Below, in pieces: positions 1-5,629 of a DNA stretch of 10,543 bases. The stretch lies in NCBI GenBank assembly GCA_047605685.1, contig JASGFF010000076.1, positions 1 through 10,543 of the forward strand, given 5' to 3'. A program made the translations under genes and the position numbers. This stretch comes from JAUASV01 sp047605685 (GTDB taxonomy: Bacteria; Actinomycetota; Actinomycetes; Actinomycetales; Microbacteriaceae). A model generated the notes under the pieces. The model searched no databases. It saw only the letters and a program-made list of their open reading frames with translations, and was not told the origin of the DNA. How positions within the stretch are numbered: the stretch's first letter is position 1; every line of letters begins with the position of its first letter.

Positions 1-73
1 CGTTCGCAGCATCCAGGCCGTTCGCAGCATCCAGGCCGTTCGCAGCATCCAGGCCGTTCGCAGCATCCAGGCC
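1..73. repeat. 18-bp tandem repeat, four exact copies, array cut by window edge
   Basis: The unit CGTTCGCAGCATCCAGGC is repeated head to tail without mismatch at 1-18, 19-36, 37-54 and 55-72. The next 18 bp form a diverged copy. On the minus strand the unit encodes Gly-Leu-Asp-Ala-Ala-Asn, so copy-number changes would keep the frame. Identity at silent positions points to recent expansion by slippage or recombination. The array may continue to the left of the window. Confidence 0.95.
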
Positions 74-205
74 AGCCGCGACATCCGGGCCCTCGAGGGC
101 GAAGTCGAACTCGGCGCTCGTGCCGCTCAGGCGCCAGCCCGCGTAGACGAAGGTGCCGATGCGGGCGGGATCGAACGCCCCGGGGCCGGCCGCCGCATCC
201 TGCAC
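1..205 (-). CDS. Partial N-terminus, possible MurL-like epimerase with hexapeptide repeat
   Basis: The reading frame is open from a GTG at 205 to the window edge, giving 68 residues with the C-terminus missing. Residues 11-40 (FDPARIGTFVYAGWRLSGTS and onward) have the alternating hydrophobic pattern of an N-terminal beta-hairpin. From memory this resembles actinobacterial MurL proteins, which epimerise the terminal glutamate of UDP-MurNAc-L-Ala-L-Glu in peptidoglycan precursor synthesis; that identification is a weak inference. Residues 45-68 are four exact copies of GLDAAN, preceded by a degenerate copy (GPDVAA, 39-44), probably a flexible linker. I chose the GTG because a TACACT hexamer lies exactly 6 nt before it, fitting leaderless transcription, and no Shine-Dalgarno is present. 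The gene diverges from pncB 41 bp away. It could instead be an unrelated hypothetical protein. Confidence 0.55.
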   Translation of the reverse strand, partial: MQDAAAGPGAFDPARIGTFVYAGWRLSGTSAEFDFALEGPDVAAGLDAANGLDAANGLDAANGLDAAN

Positions 206-246
206 CCGTCGAGTGTAGGGCGCGGCGCGCGCCCTAGGCTGGCGCC
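206..246. promoter_or_regulatory. Symmetric divergent leaderless promoter pair with inverted repeat
   Basis: On the plus strand TAGGCT (235-240) ends 6 nt before the pncB ATG. On the minus strand TACACT (217-212) ends 6 nt before the GTG at 205. The hexamers are separated by exactly 17 bp (218-234), so each -10 lies where the other promoter's -35 would be. The spacer is part of an inverted repeat with 9-bp arms, TAGGGCGCG (216-224) and CGCGCCCTA (228-236). TANNNT close to the start codon is known for leaderless actinobacterial genes. Mutual exclusion of polymerase, or a shared operator, is inference. Confidence 0.55.
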
Positions 247-1536
247 ATGACGGAGCGCAGCACCGCCCTGCTGACGGACCGCTACGAGCTGACGATGGTG
301 GATGCCGCGATGCGGGCCGGCACCGCCAACCGGCGCTGCGTGTTCGAGGTGTTCGCACGCTCGCTGCCCGGCGAGCGCCGCTTCGGCGTGGTGGCCGGCA
401 CCGGGCGGGTGCTCGACGCGATCGCCGCGTTCCGTTTCGACGAGACAGTGCTCGGATGGCTCGACGGGCAGCGGATCGTCTCGGACGCCACCCTGGACCG
501 GCTCGCCCGGTTCCGTTTCAACGGCGAGCTGCGCGGCTACCCGGAGGGCGAGCTGTACTTCCCCGGCTCGCCGGTGCTGCAGGTGGAGGGCTCGTTCTTC
601 GAGGCCTGCCTGCTCGAGACCGTCGTGCTCTCCATCCTCAACCACGACTCCGCCGTCGCGACCGCGGCGGCGCGCATGGTCGTCGCCGCCGACGGCCGCC
701 CGCTGGCGGAGATGGGCTCGCGGCGCACGGATGCCGAGGCCGCCGTCGCCGCGGCGCGGGCCGCCCACATCGTGGGCTTCGGCGCGACGAGCAACCTCGA
801 GGCGGGCTCGCGCTGGGGCGTCCCGACGATGGGCACGGCGGCGCACGCCTTCACGCTGCTGCACGCGAGCGAGGAGGAGGCGTTCCGGGCCCAGGTGGCC
901 GCGATGGGCGCCGACACCACGCTGCTCGTGGACACCTACGACGTCGAGGAGGGCGTGCGCACCGCCGTGCGGGTCGCCGGGCCGAGCCTCGGCGCCGTGC
1001 GTCTCGACTCCGGCGACCTGCCGGTGCTCGTCGGACGGGTGCGCGCCCTGCTCGACGACCTCGGCGCGACCGGCACCCGCATCACCGTCACGAACGACCT
1101 CGACGAGTTCACGATCGCGGCGCTGCGCGCAGCCCCGGTGGACTCCTTCGGCGTCGGCACCTCGGTGGTGGGCGGCTCCGGGCATCCGGCCTGCGGCTTC
1201 GTCTACAAGCTCGTCGCGCACCGCGACGAGACCGGCCGCTGGCGGGACGTCGCCAAGCGCTCGAGCGCGAAGACGACCGTCGCCGGCCGCAAGTTCCCCT
1301 CGCGCGCGCTGCACCAGGGCGTCGCCAGCGCGGAGCTGCTCTGCCGCGGCGGGCTCGGCGAGGGTCGGCCGCTGCACGTCCCGCTGCTGAGCTACGGCGA
1401 GCCGGAGCCGGGGCACCGCGGCCCCGCCGGCGTGCGCCGCGCCCGTGAGCACCACGCCGCGGTCATGGCCGAGCTGCCGCCCGAGGCGCTCTCGCTCGCC
1501 CGCGGCGACCCCGCGATCCCCACCCTCTACCGCTGA
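247..1536 (+). CDS. pncB: Nicotinate phosphoribosyltransferase
   Basis: This is a cytoplasmic enzyme of the Preiss-Handler NAD salvage route, making nicotinate mononucleotide and diphosphate from nicotinate and PRPP with ATP hydrolysis. The protein has 429 residues, normal for the family. The N-terminus LLTDRYELTM (8-17) is a family signature. His200 in GTAAHAF (196-202) is the expected site of transient phosphorylation. LVDTYDV (227-233), RLDSGDL (252-258), TNDLDEF (282-288) and GVGTSVVGG (302-310) match the conserved phosphate- and ribose-binding strands. Lys341 and nearby residues (KRSSAKTT) belong to the C-terminal conserved block. The ATG at 247 is chosen because of the -10-like hexamer 6 nt upstream; no Shine-Dalgarno exists, so the mRNA is probably leaderless. 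The gene stands alone and converges on the DUF559-like gene downstream. Identity is secure; only the regulation is inferred. Confidence 0.95.
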   Translation: MTERSTALLTDRYELTMVDAAMRAGTANRRCVFEVFARSLPGERRFGVVAGTGRVLDAIAAFRFDETVLGWLDGQRIVSDATLDRLARFRFNGELRGYPEGELYFPGSPVLQVEGSFFEACLLETVVLSILNHDSAVATAAARMVVAADGRPLAEMGSRRTDAEAAVAAARAAHIVGFGATSNLEAGSRWGVPTMGTAAHAFTLLHASEEEAFRAQVAAMGADTTLLVDTYDVEEGVRTAVRVAGPSLGAVRLDSGDLPVLVGRVRALLDDLGATGTRITVTNDLDEFTIAALRAAPVDSFGVGTSVVGGSGHPACGFVYKLVAHRDETGRWRDVAKRSSAKTTVAGRKFPSRALHQGVASAELLCRGGLGEGRPLHVPLLSYGEPEPGHRGPAGVRRAREHHAAVMAELPPEALSLARGDPAIPTLYR

Positions 1537-1558
1537 GCCGCCCCGCCCCGCGGCCCGC

Positions 1559-1592
1559 GGCCCGCGGGCCATCCGTCCCAATTGGGACGGAT
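1559..1592. terminator. Palindrome between convergent genes, likely bidirectional terminator
   Basis: A perfect 22-bp palindrome occupies 1571-1592, with the core CGTCCCAATTGGGACG at 1574-1589. A second perfect 12-bp palindrome, GGCCCGCGGGCC, sits directly beside it (1559-1570). The pair lies between the pncB stop (1536) and the stop codon of the opposing gene, whose first base overlaps the palindrome. The position suits a terminator for both genes. No T-tract follows on either strand, so if it terminates it would be the U-tract-less type proposed for high-GC actinobacteria. A protein-binding site is the alternative. Confidence 0.5.
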
Positions 1593-2536
1593 CAGCGCTC
1601 GAAAGGGGTAAATCGCGACGAATGGGTCCGGCCCCGCCAGCCCCCGTCGCCCAGGCGGATCGCCAGCCGGCGGACGAGCGCCTCGGGCTGGTCAAAGAGG
1701 TCCAGCGCGGTGCCGCGCACATGCGCCCAGCGCTCATCCCCGACGGCACCGGCGCGAGCGAGGTCCCGACGGAACCGCTCGACGGTCGTGTGCTCGCGCC
1801 CGTCGTAGTCGTATCCGACGCGGAACTCCGGCCAGGCCTGATCGAGCACGGCGATGCGGGTGCCCCGGGCGTCGCGCAGCTCGAGGTTCAGCTCCGGCTC
1901 CGGCAGGCCGGACGAGACGAACAGCAGCCGCGACAGCGACTCGGGGCGGGAGATCGAGCCGATCCGGATCAGCTCGAGCGCCTGGGCACGACGGGCCGAG
2001 CCCCTCCTGCCGTCGAGCAGGCCGGCCGCGCGCCGGAGTGCCGCGATCGTGGTCGGCGCGGGGATGTCGTGGAGCGGGTCCCCGGTGACCGCGAAGTCGC
2101 CCGCGGCCACGAGGTCGGCGACGTCGAGCGACTCCGCGCACTGCGCCCAGGCGAGCGCCGGATGCACCAGCCGGAGCCCGGCGACCGTCCTCGGCCGCCC
2201 GAGCTCCGATGTGCAATGGCCGAGGACTCCCCTGCCGCGCGGTGCGCGACCCGACGGCACGCTGACGTGAAGTTCGCGGCTCTTCTTGGACCACAGCGGC
2301 AGCGGCATCCCCCACAGCCGCGCCGCGGTGACGTGGCTGAACGCCGCGCGCTCGACCATCCTCGGCATGTAGGCGAGGGCGCGGTGGCGGACCTCGGACT
2401 CGTCGAGTCCCCGGGCGCGGGCGCCGTGGAAGAACTGTTGCAGGTCGTGGCGGCGCAGCTCGGCTCGGGTCATGCCGGCGGCCAGGGCATCGCGGGTGCT
2501 GAAGGCGCGATCGCGCCGCGGATCGGGGCTGGTCAT
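1592..2536 (-). CDS. AbiEi-like winged-helix / DUF559-like nuclease-fold protein
   Basis: The product has 314 residues. Residues 11-40 (AFSTRDALAAGMTRAELRRH, then the FFHGAR region) resemble the N-terminal winged-helix module of AbiEi-type antitoxin-domain proteins. The C-terminal third looks like a DUF559/Vsr-type PD-(D/E)XK fold: RPESLSR (197-203), Asp232 in AVLDQAWPEFRV, then YDYDGREH (242-249), followed by a helix rich in Arg and Asp and a final beta-helix unit around WAHVR (270-274). The usual Glu before YDG is Asp243 here, a conservative change. Proteins of this architecture are common in actinobacteria, usually solitary and without known function. No AbiEii-type toxin gene is adjacent, so a toxin-antitoxin role is not supported. 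The ATG at 2536 is chosen because the open frame further upstream lacks family-like sequence; its Shine-Dalgarno is weak. The gene is bracketed by two related palindromes. Confidence 0.75.
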   Translation of the reverse strand: MTSPDPRRDRAFSTRDALAAGMTRAELRRHDLQQFFHGARARGLDESEVRHRALAYMPRMVERAAFSHVTAARLWGMPLPLWSKKSRELHVSVPSGRAPRGRGVLGHCTSELGRPRTVAGLRLVHPALAWAQCAESLDVADLVAAGDFAVTGDPLHDIPAPTTIAALRRAAGLLDGRRGSARRAQALELIRIGSISRPESLSRLLFVSSGLPEPELNLELRDARGTRIAVLDQAWPEFRVGYDYDGREHTTVERFRRDLARAGAVGDERWAHVRGTALDLFDQPEALVRRLAIRLGDGGWRGRTHSSRFTPFER

Positions 2537-2622
2537 CGGCGCAGCATCCGCCCCGCCGCCGCGTTTCGGCGTCGTCAGCGCCGCCCCGGTGCCGAACGGT
2601 CGCGTTTTACCGGTTGTGGAGG
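2537..2622. other. Intergenic segment upstream of the DUF559-like gene
   Basis: This non-coding stretch precedes the minus-strand start at 2536. The only AT-rich spot is TAAAAC on the minus strand (2609-2604), which could be a poor -10 element, but no convincing -35 lies 17 bp further upstream. Nothing else is recognised. Confidence 0.3.
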
Positions 2623-2650
2623 GCGAGACGTCCCAATTGGGACGTCTCGC
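2623..2650. terminator. 28-bp perfect palindrome 3' of the DUF3039 gene
   Basis: Positions 2623-2650 form a perfect palindrome with 14-bp arms and the core CGTCCCAATTGGGACG (2629-2644), identical to the core of the palindrome at 1571-1592. The outer arms differ from that copy but remain fully self-complementary. It starts 9 nt after the DUF3039 stop (2659) in the direction of transcription, so a terminator is the simplest reading; the next gene on that strand starts at 2536. There is no T-tract. Confidence 0.5.
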
Positions 2651-2658
2651 GGGCCGGA

Positions 2659-2916
2659 TCAGGCCAGGTGCTCGTAGATCTCTTTGCAGGTGGGGCAGAC
2701 CGGGAACCGGGAGGGGTCGCGAGTGGGCACCCACTTCTTGCCGCACAGCGCGCGGATCGGCTTGCCGGTCACGGCCGCCTCGACGATCTTGTCCTTGGGC
2801 GCGTAGTGGCTGAAGCGCTCGTGGTCGCCCTCCTCGACGAGCTCGCGGGCGAGCAGCTCCTCGAGCTCGCGGTCGAGCGTGTCAGTGCCGCCGCCGACGG
2901 TGTCCGGATCAGCCAT
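2659..2916 (-). CDS. DUF3039 domain protein, zinc-ribbon-like
   Basis: This small 85-residue protein belongs to the DUF3039 family of actinobacteria, whose function is unknown. The N-terminal third is acidic and probably helical (DTLDRELEELLARELVEEGD, 12-31). The conserved part runs from HYAPKDK (37-43) through AAVTGKPIRALCGKKWVP (47-64) to FPVCPTCKEIYEHL (71-84). Cys59, Cys74 and Cys77, perhaps with a nearby His, suggest metal binding; that is inferred from spacing. The ATG at 2916 is chosen because TACACT lies 7 nt upstream and there is no Shine-Dalgarno, again fitting a leaderless or near-leaderless mRNA. A TTGGCC at the -35 position (2952-2947) with a 17-bp spacer supports the promoter. 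The gene has its own promoter rather than being the tail of the upstream ABC operon. Confidence 0.88.
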   Translation of the reverse strand: MADPDTVGGGTDTLDRELEELLARELVEEGDHERFSHYAPKDKIVEAAVTGKPIRALCGKKWVPTRDPSRFPVCPTCKEIYEHLA

Positions 2917-2923
2917 GCGGCCC

Positions 2924-2952
2924 AGTGTAGGCGCCCGGCGCGCCCGGGCCAA
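2924..2952 (-). promoter_or_regulatory. Promoter of the DUF3039 gene
   Basis: On the minus strand TTGGCC (2952-2947) and TACACT (2929-2924) are separated by 17 bp. The -10 ends 7 nt before the ATG at 2916, so the transcript would start at or next to the start codon. The same TACACT hexamer precedes the gene starting at 205. Confidence 0.55.
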
Positions 2953-3005
2953 CGGGCCGACGGGAACAGGCCAACGAGAACAGGCCAACGGGAACAGGCC
3001 CGGGC
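2950..3005. repeat. Four imperfect 14-bp direct repeats upstream of the DUF3039 gene
   Basis: Units lie at 2950-2963, 2964-2977, 2978-2991 and 2992-3005. The consensus is GAACAGGCCAACGG; the second and third units differ at one base, the first has three mismatches, and the last keeps only the first nine bases. GCCCGGGC occurs at both ends (2942-2949 and 2998-3005). The array fills the gap between the permease stop (3024) and the DUF3039 promoter and overlaps its -35. It could be a regulator-binding array or a slippage product. Confidence 0.8.
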
Positions 3006-3023
3006 GATCCGCCGCTCCCGGGC

Positions 3024-4595
3024 TCAGTTGCGGATCGCCGCCGCGAGCAGCGCCGGCGCCCGGCGGTCGTAGACGTGCGCGCCGATCAGCGCGCCCGCGA
3101 TGAGCGCGGCGAGCCCGGTGCCGACCCCGACGAGCAGCGACCACACGTGCCAGGCGTCCGAGCCGATCAGACCGAGCAGCGCGAAGCCGGTCGCGGGCGC
3201 GGCGAGCAGCAGGATGACGAGGAAGGAGACCGCCTGCACGAGCCCGGCCGCCCCGCCGCCGCCCTGCGGCTGCGCGAAGGGGCTCTCGCCCGGGCGCGCC
3301 GTCGGATACGGGAACGCCGCCGACATGATGCTCGACAGCCCGAGGCCGCCGAGCAGGATGCTCGAGCTCACCCCCACCACGGAGGGCAGCACCGCCCAGT
3401 CGCCGAACGCCCAGGCCGCGAGCACCGAGCCACCGCCGATCAGCGGCACGCCGAGGAGCAGCACCGGCACGAGCCGGCCCCAGCGATCGTCCCGGCCGGT
3501 GACGGACGCCGCCAGGTGCAGCCACACCGCCGTGTTGTCGAACGACACGTCGTTGTGCACCGCCCAGGACAGGAACAGGCACATCACCGGCACGGGCAGC
3601 AGCGCGAGCCAGGACAGCGGCAGCCCGGCGATGTGCAGCGCGACGACCATCACGAGCGGGACGAACGGGATGATGGCGAGCGTCGTGCCGTAGCGGCCGT
3701 CGCGCGCCCAGTAGGTGAGGTTGCGCGCGGCGACCGCGCCGATGGGCGTCGCCGGCATCCTGTCGAACCAGCCGAGCCCGTGGTACTGCCGAGCCGCAGC
3801 CTGGCGCGGGGGCGTGACGAGCGCGATCGCGACGAGGGCCCGCCAGGCCACAGCGAGCAGCACGAGCCAGCCGAGCGCGATCGCGAGCTTCGCCGCCGTG
3901 CCGGCGAGATCCCCCGCGGCGGCGTCGGCGGCGACGGCCCACGGCGCCCCCAGCGGCGTCCAGGAGACGACCCGCTCGATGGCCGTGAGCACCGGCAGCG
4001 CCCTCGCCGACCAGTCGATCGAGGCGAGCGAAGCGAGCAGCGGCGCGAGGCAGACGAGCGCCACGATGATGACGAGTCCGGCGGCGTCCCGCGAGCGCCG
4101 GGAGGACAGCAGCAGTCCGGCGAGGGAGGCGGAGACCCGCGAGGTCAGCACCGAGGTCAGCACGATCACGGGCACGCTCGCGACCGCGAGCAGCAGGCTG
4201 GACTCGGTGCGGCTCCAGGTGACGATGAGGGCGACGGCGATCGCGCCGACGATGAGGGCGCCGACGCTCAGCAGGCCGGCGAGCGCGAGACCCGCCGCCA
4301 GCCGGCCGGGTCGGATGCCGAAGAGGGCGAAGCGCCGCGGGTCGAGCGTGTCGTCGACGCCGATCATGAGCGGCAGCACGGCGCAGACCAGCAGCACGAC
4401 CGCGCCGAACACCACCTCGGCGCTGCGGGCGAACTCGATGTCGACGAACCGCAGCGAGACCAGTCCGGCGACGACGATGACGGCGGTGCCGGTGCCGTAG
4501 GCGAGGGCGAGCACCATGCCGAACAGCTGCCACGGGTCGCGCCGGAGCGCCCCGCGGATCAGCCGCAGCTTCAGTCCGAGAAACTGCTCAACCAC
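3024..4595 (-). CDS. ABC exporter permease, about 12 membrane segments
   Basis: This 523-residue integral membrane protein has hydrophobic stretches near residues 22-48, 60-80, 98-126, 132-150, 172-192, 236-260, 304-322, 326-346, 375-397, 401-422, 450-476 and 485-508, about twelve segments. A Gly- and Pro-rich cytoplasmic-looking loop (430-448) precedes the last pair. It is the membrane partner of the ATPase encoded just upstream. The GTG start at 4595 lies 25 nt inside the ATPase gene, and GGAGGGG (4607-4601) sits 5 nt before it, so the start is well supported and translation is likely coupled. No substrate-binding protein is encoded nearby, so the pair is probably an exporter. The substrate cannot be read from the sequence, and I do not recognise a named family beyond large actinobacterial ABC-2-like permeases. 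Confidence 0.85.
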   Translation of the reverse strand: MVEQFLGLKLRLIRGALRRDPWQLFGMVLALAYGTGTAVIVVAGLVSLRFVDIEFARSAEVVFGAVVLLVCAVLPLMIGVDDTLDPRRFALFGIRPGRLAAGLALAGLLSVGALIVGAIAVALIVTWSRTESSLLLAVASVPVIVLTSVLTSRVSASLAGLLLSSRRSRDAAGLVIIVALVCLAPLLASLASIDWSARALPVLTAIERVVSWTPLGAPWAVAADAAAGDLAGTAAKLAIALGWLVLLAVAWRALVAIALVTPPRQAAARQYHGLGWFDRMPATPIGAVAARNLTYWARDGRYGTTLAIIPFVPLVMVVALHIAGLPLSWLALLPVPVMCLFLSWAVHNDVSFDNTAVWLHLAASVTGRDDRWGRLVPVLLLGVPLIGGGSVLAAWAFGDWAVLPSVVGVSSSILLGGLGLSSIMSAAFPYPTARPGESPFAQPQGGGGAAGLVQAVSFLVILLLAAPATGFALLGLIGSDAWHVWSLLVGVGTGLAALIAGALIGAHVYDRRAPALLAAAIRN

Positions 4596-5407
4596 TCGAG
4601 CCCCTCCGCCGCGCGCCGCCCGCCCGCGAGCTCGACGAACCGGTCCTCGAGGCTCGTGCCGCGGCGCACCTCGTCCATCGTGCCGCTCGCGAGCACGGCA
4701 CCGTTGACGATGATGGCGACGTGGTCGCAGATCCGCTCGATGAGGTTCATCGTGTGCGAGGAGAGCAGCACGGTGCCGCCGGCCTCCACGTAGCGCTGCA
4801 GGATCTCGATGACGTTGGCCGCCGACACCGGGTCGACCGACTCGAAGGGCTCATCGAGCACGAGCAGCCGCGGCGAGTGGATCATCGCCGCCGCGATCGC
4901 GAGCTTCTTCGTCATCCCGGCGCTGTAGTCGCTCACCAGCCGGCCGAGGGACTCCTCGAGGCCGAAGGCCTGGGCGAGGTCGCGAGTGCGCAGCACGACG
5001 GTGGCCCGGTCGAGGCCGCGCAGCACGCCGTTGTAGTACAGCAGCTGGGCGCCGGTGAGCCGGTCGAACATCCGCAGCTGGTCCGGCAGCACCCCCATGA
5101 GCCGCTTGGCCGCGACCGGGTCGCGCCACACGTCGAGCTCGCCGATGTGCACGCTGCCCGCGTCGGGCTTCAGCAGCCCGGTCACCATCGAGAGCGTCGT
5201 GGTCTTGCCGGCGCCGTTGGGACCGACGATGCCGTACATCGAGCCCACCTCGATCGCGAGGTCGATGCCGGCGACGGCCGTGGTCTCGTCGAAGCGCTTG
5301 ACGAGCCCCTCCAGGCGCAGCGCCACCTCCCGTGGGGCGCGCGGACGCGCGGGTCGCGCTCGCTTGAGCCGGCTCGGCCGAGCGGCAACGCGCTCCTCGG
5401 ACTCCAC
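4571..5407 (-). CDS. ABC transporter ATP-binding protein
   Basis: This cytoplasmic nucleotide-binding subunit of 278 residues powers the permease encoded downstream. Walker A is GPNGAGKTT (62-70), the signature YSAGM (161-165), Walker B LLVLDEP (181-187) and the switch His218 in LLSSHTM. A short C-terminal extension follows Asp-Arg-Phe-Val (255-258). These features match ABC-2 exporter ATPases. The start is the GTG at 5407: TACGGT (5419-5414) lies exactly 6 nt upstream and no Shine-Dalgarno is visible, suggesting a leaderless transcript. With this start the protein carries a very basic tail before the ATPase domain (roughly residues 9-27, rich in Arg, Pro and Lys), which could contact membrane lipid or nucleic acid or be disordered. 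The open frame continues upstream across the divergent region without family-like sequence. The gene overlaps the permease gene by 25 nt. Confidence 0.92.
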   Translation of the reverse strand: MESEERVAARPSRLKRARPARPRAPREVALRLEGLVKRFDETTAVAGIDLAIEVGSMYGIVGPNGAGKTTTLSMVTGLLKPDAGSVHIGELDVWRDPVAAKRLMGVLPDQLRMFDRLTGAQLLYYNGVLRGLDRATVVLRTRDLAQAFGLEESLGRLVSDYSAGMTKKLAIAAAMIHSPRLLVLDEPFESVDPVSAANVIEILQRYVEAGGTVLLSSHTMNLIERICDHVAIIVNGAVLASGTMDEVRRGTSLEDRFVELAGGRRAAEGLEWLSSFSD

Positions 5408-5413
5408 GCGAAC

Positions 5414-5419
5414 ACCGTA
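5414..5419 (-). promoter_or_regulatory. -10-like hexamer of the ABC exporter operon
   Basis: TACGGT reads on the minus strand from 5419 to 5414 and ends 6 nt before the chosen GTG at 5407. The spacing equals that of the two -10-like hexamers at 206-246. No convincing -35 is seen. Confidence 0.45.
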
Positions 5420-5493
5420 GCAAGGGCGCCCCCGGAGCCGGGCGCGGGCGGGCCGGCCGCCGGGGTGGGCTGCGCCCGGATCGCGGTTTCGCT

Positions 5494-5499
5494 TAGAGT
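5494..5499 (+). promoter_or_regulatory. Candidate -10 of the nucleotidyltransferase gene
   Basis: TAGAGT at 5494-5499 sits in an AT-richer spot of the 222-bp divergent region. If used, it gives a 5' untranslated leader of about 125 nt before the GTG at 5630. The -35 position is poor, so confidence is modest. Confidence 0.35.
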
Positions 5500-5526
5500 G
5501 GGCAGAGCACAGTGTTGTGTCGCGCC

Positions 5527-5556
5527 AGTGAACGCCCGGTGAACGGCACATCGAAC
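5527..5556 (-). promoter_or_regulatory. PHO-box-like direct repeats (GTTCACC, 11-bp spacing)
   Basis: Read on the minus strand, the units are GTTCGAT (5556-5550), GTTCACC (5544-5538) and GTTCACT (5533-5527), spaced 12 and 11 bp. The PhoP-binding PHO box of Streptomyces is built of 11-nt direct repeats beginning GTTCACC. The element lies about 20-50 nt downstream of the candidate -10 at 5494-5499, where a bound regulator would block transcription of the wall-polymer genes, and about 110 bp upstream of the divergent ABC operon. Phosphate control of wall polymer genes by PhoP is known from Bacillus subtilis. Function here is inferred. Confidence 0.45.
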
Positions 5557-5629
5557 GGCCCGCACGGGTGGCCGCGGTGGCGCCGGAGCCGGGCACCGGA
5601 GACATCCAGAAGACGCCAGGAGGCCGACA

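Noticed and set aside
1..73. CRISPR array
   Set aside because: The repeats are 18 bp, contiguous without spacers, and keep a coding frame, so this is a coding tandem repeat.
127..1749. A 540-codon open frame on the minus strand across pncB
   Set aside because: It is antisense to a secure gene, is dominated by Arg, Gly and Ala as expected of shadow frames at high GC, and has no recognisable domain.
1571..2650. Terminal inverted repeats of an insertion sequence around the AbiEi/DUF559-like gene
   Set aside because: Each copy is itself a palindrome near a stop codon, there is no transposase, and no target-site duplication is visible; terminators explain them better.
2659..4533. A 624-codon minus-strand frame reading through the permease gene
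   Set aside because: Only its last 85 residues are a real protein (DUF3039); the remainder is an out-of-frame shadow of the permease, and TACACT plus ATG at 2916 mark the true start.
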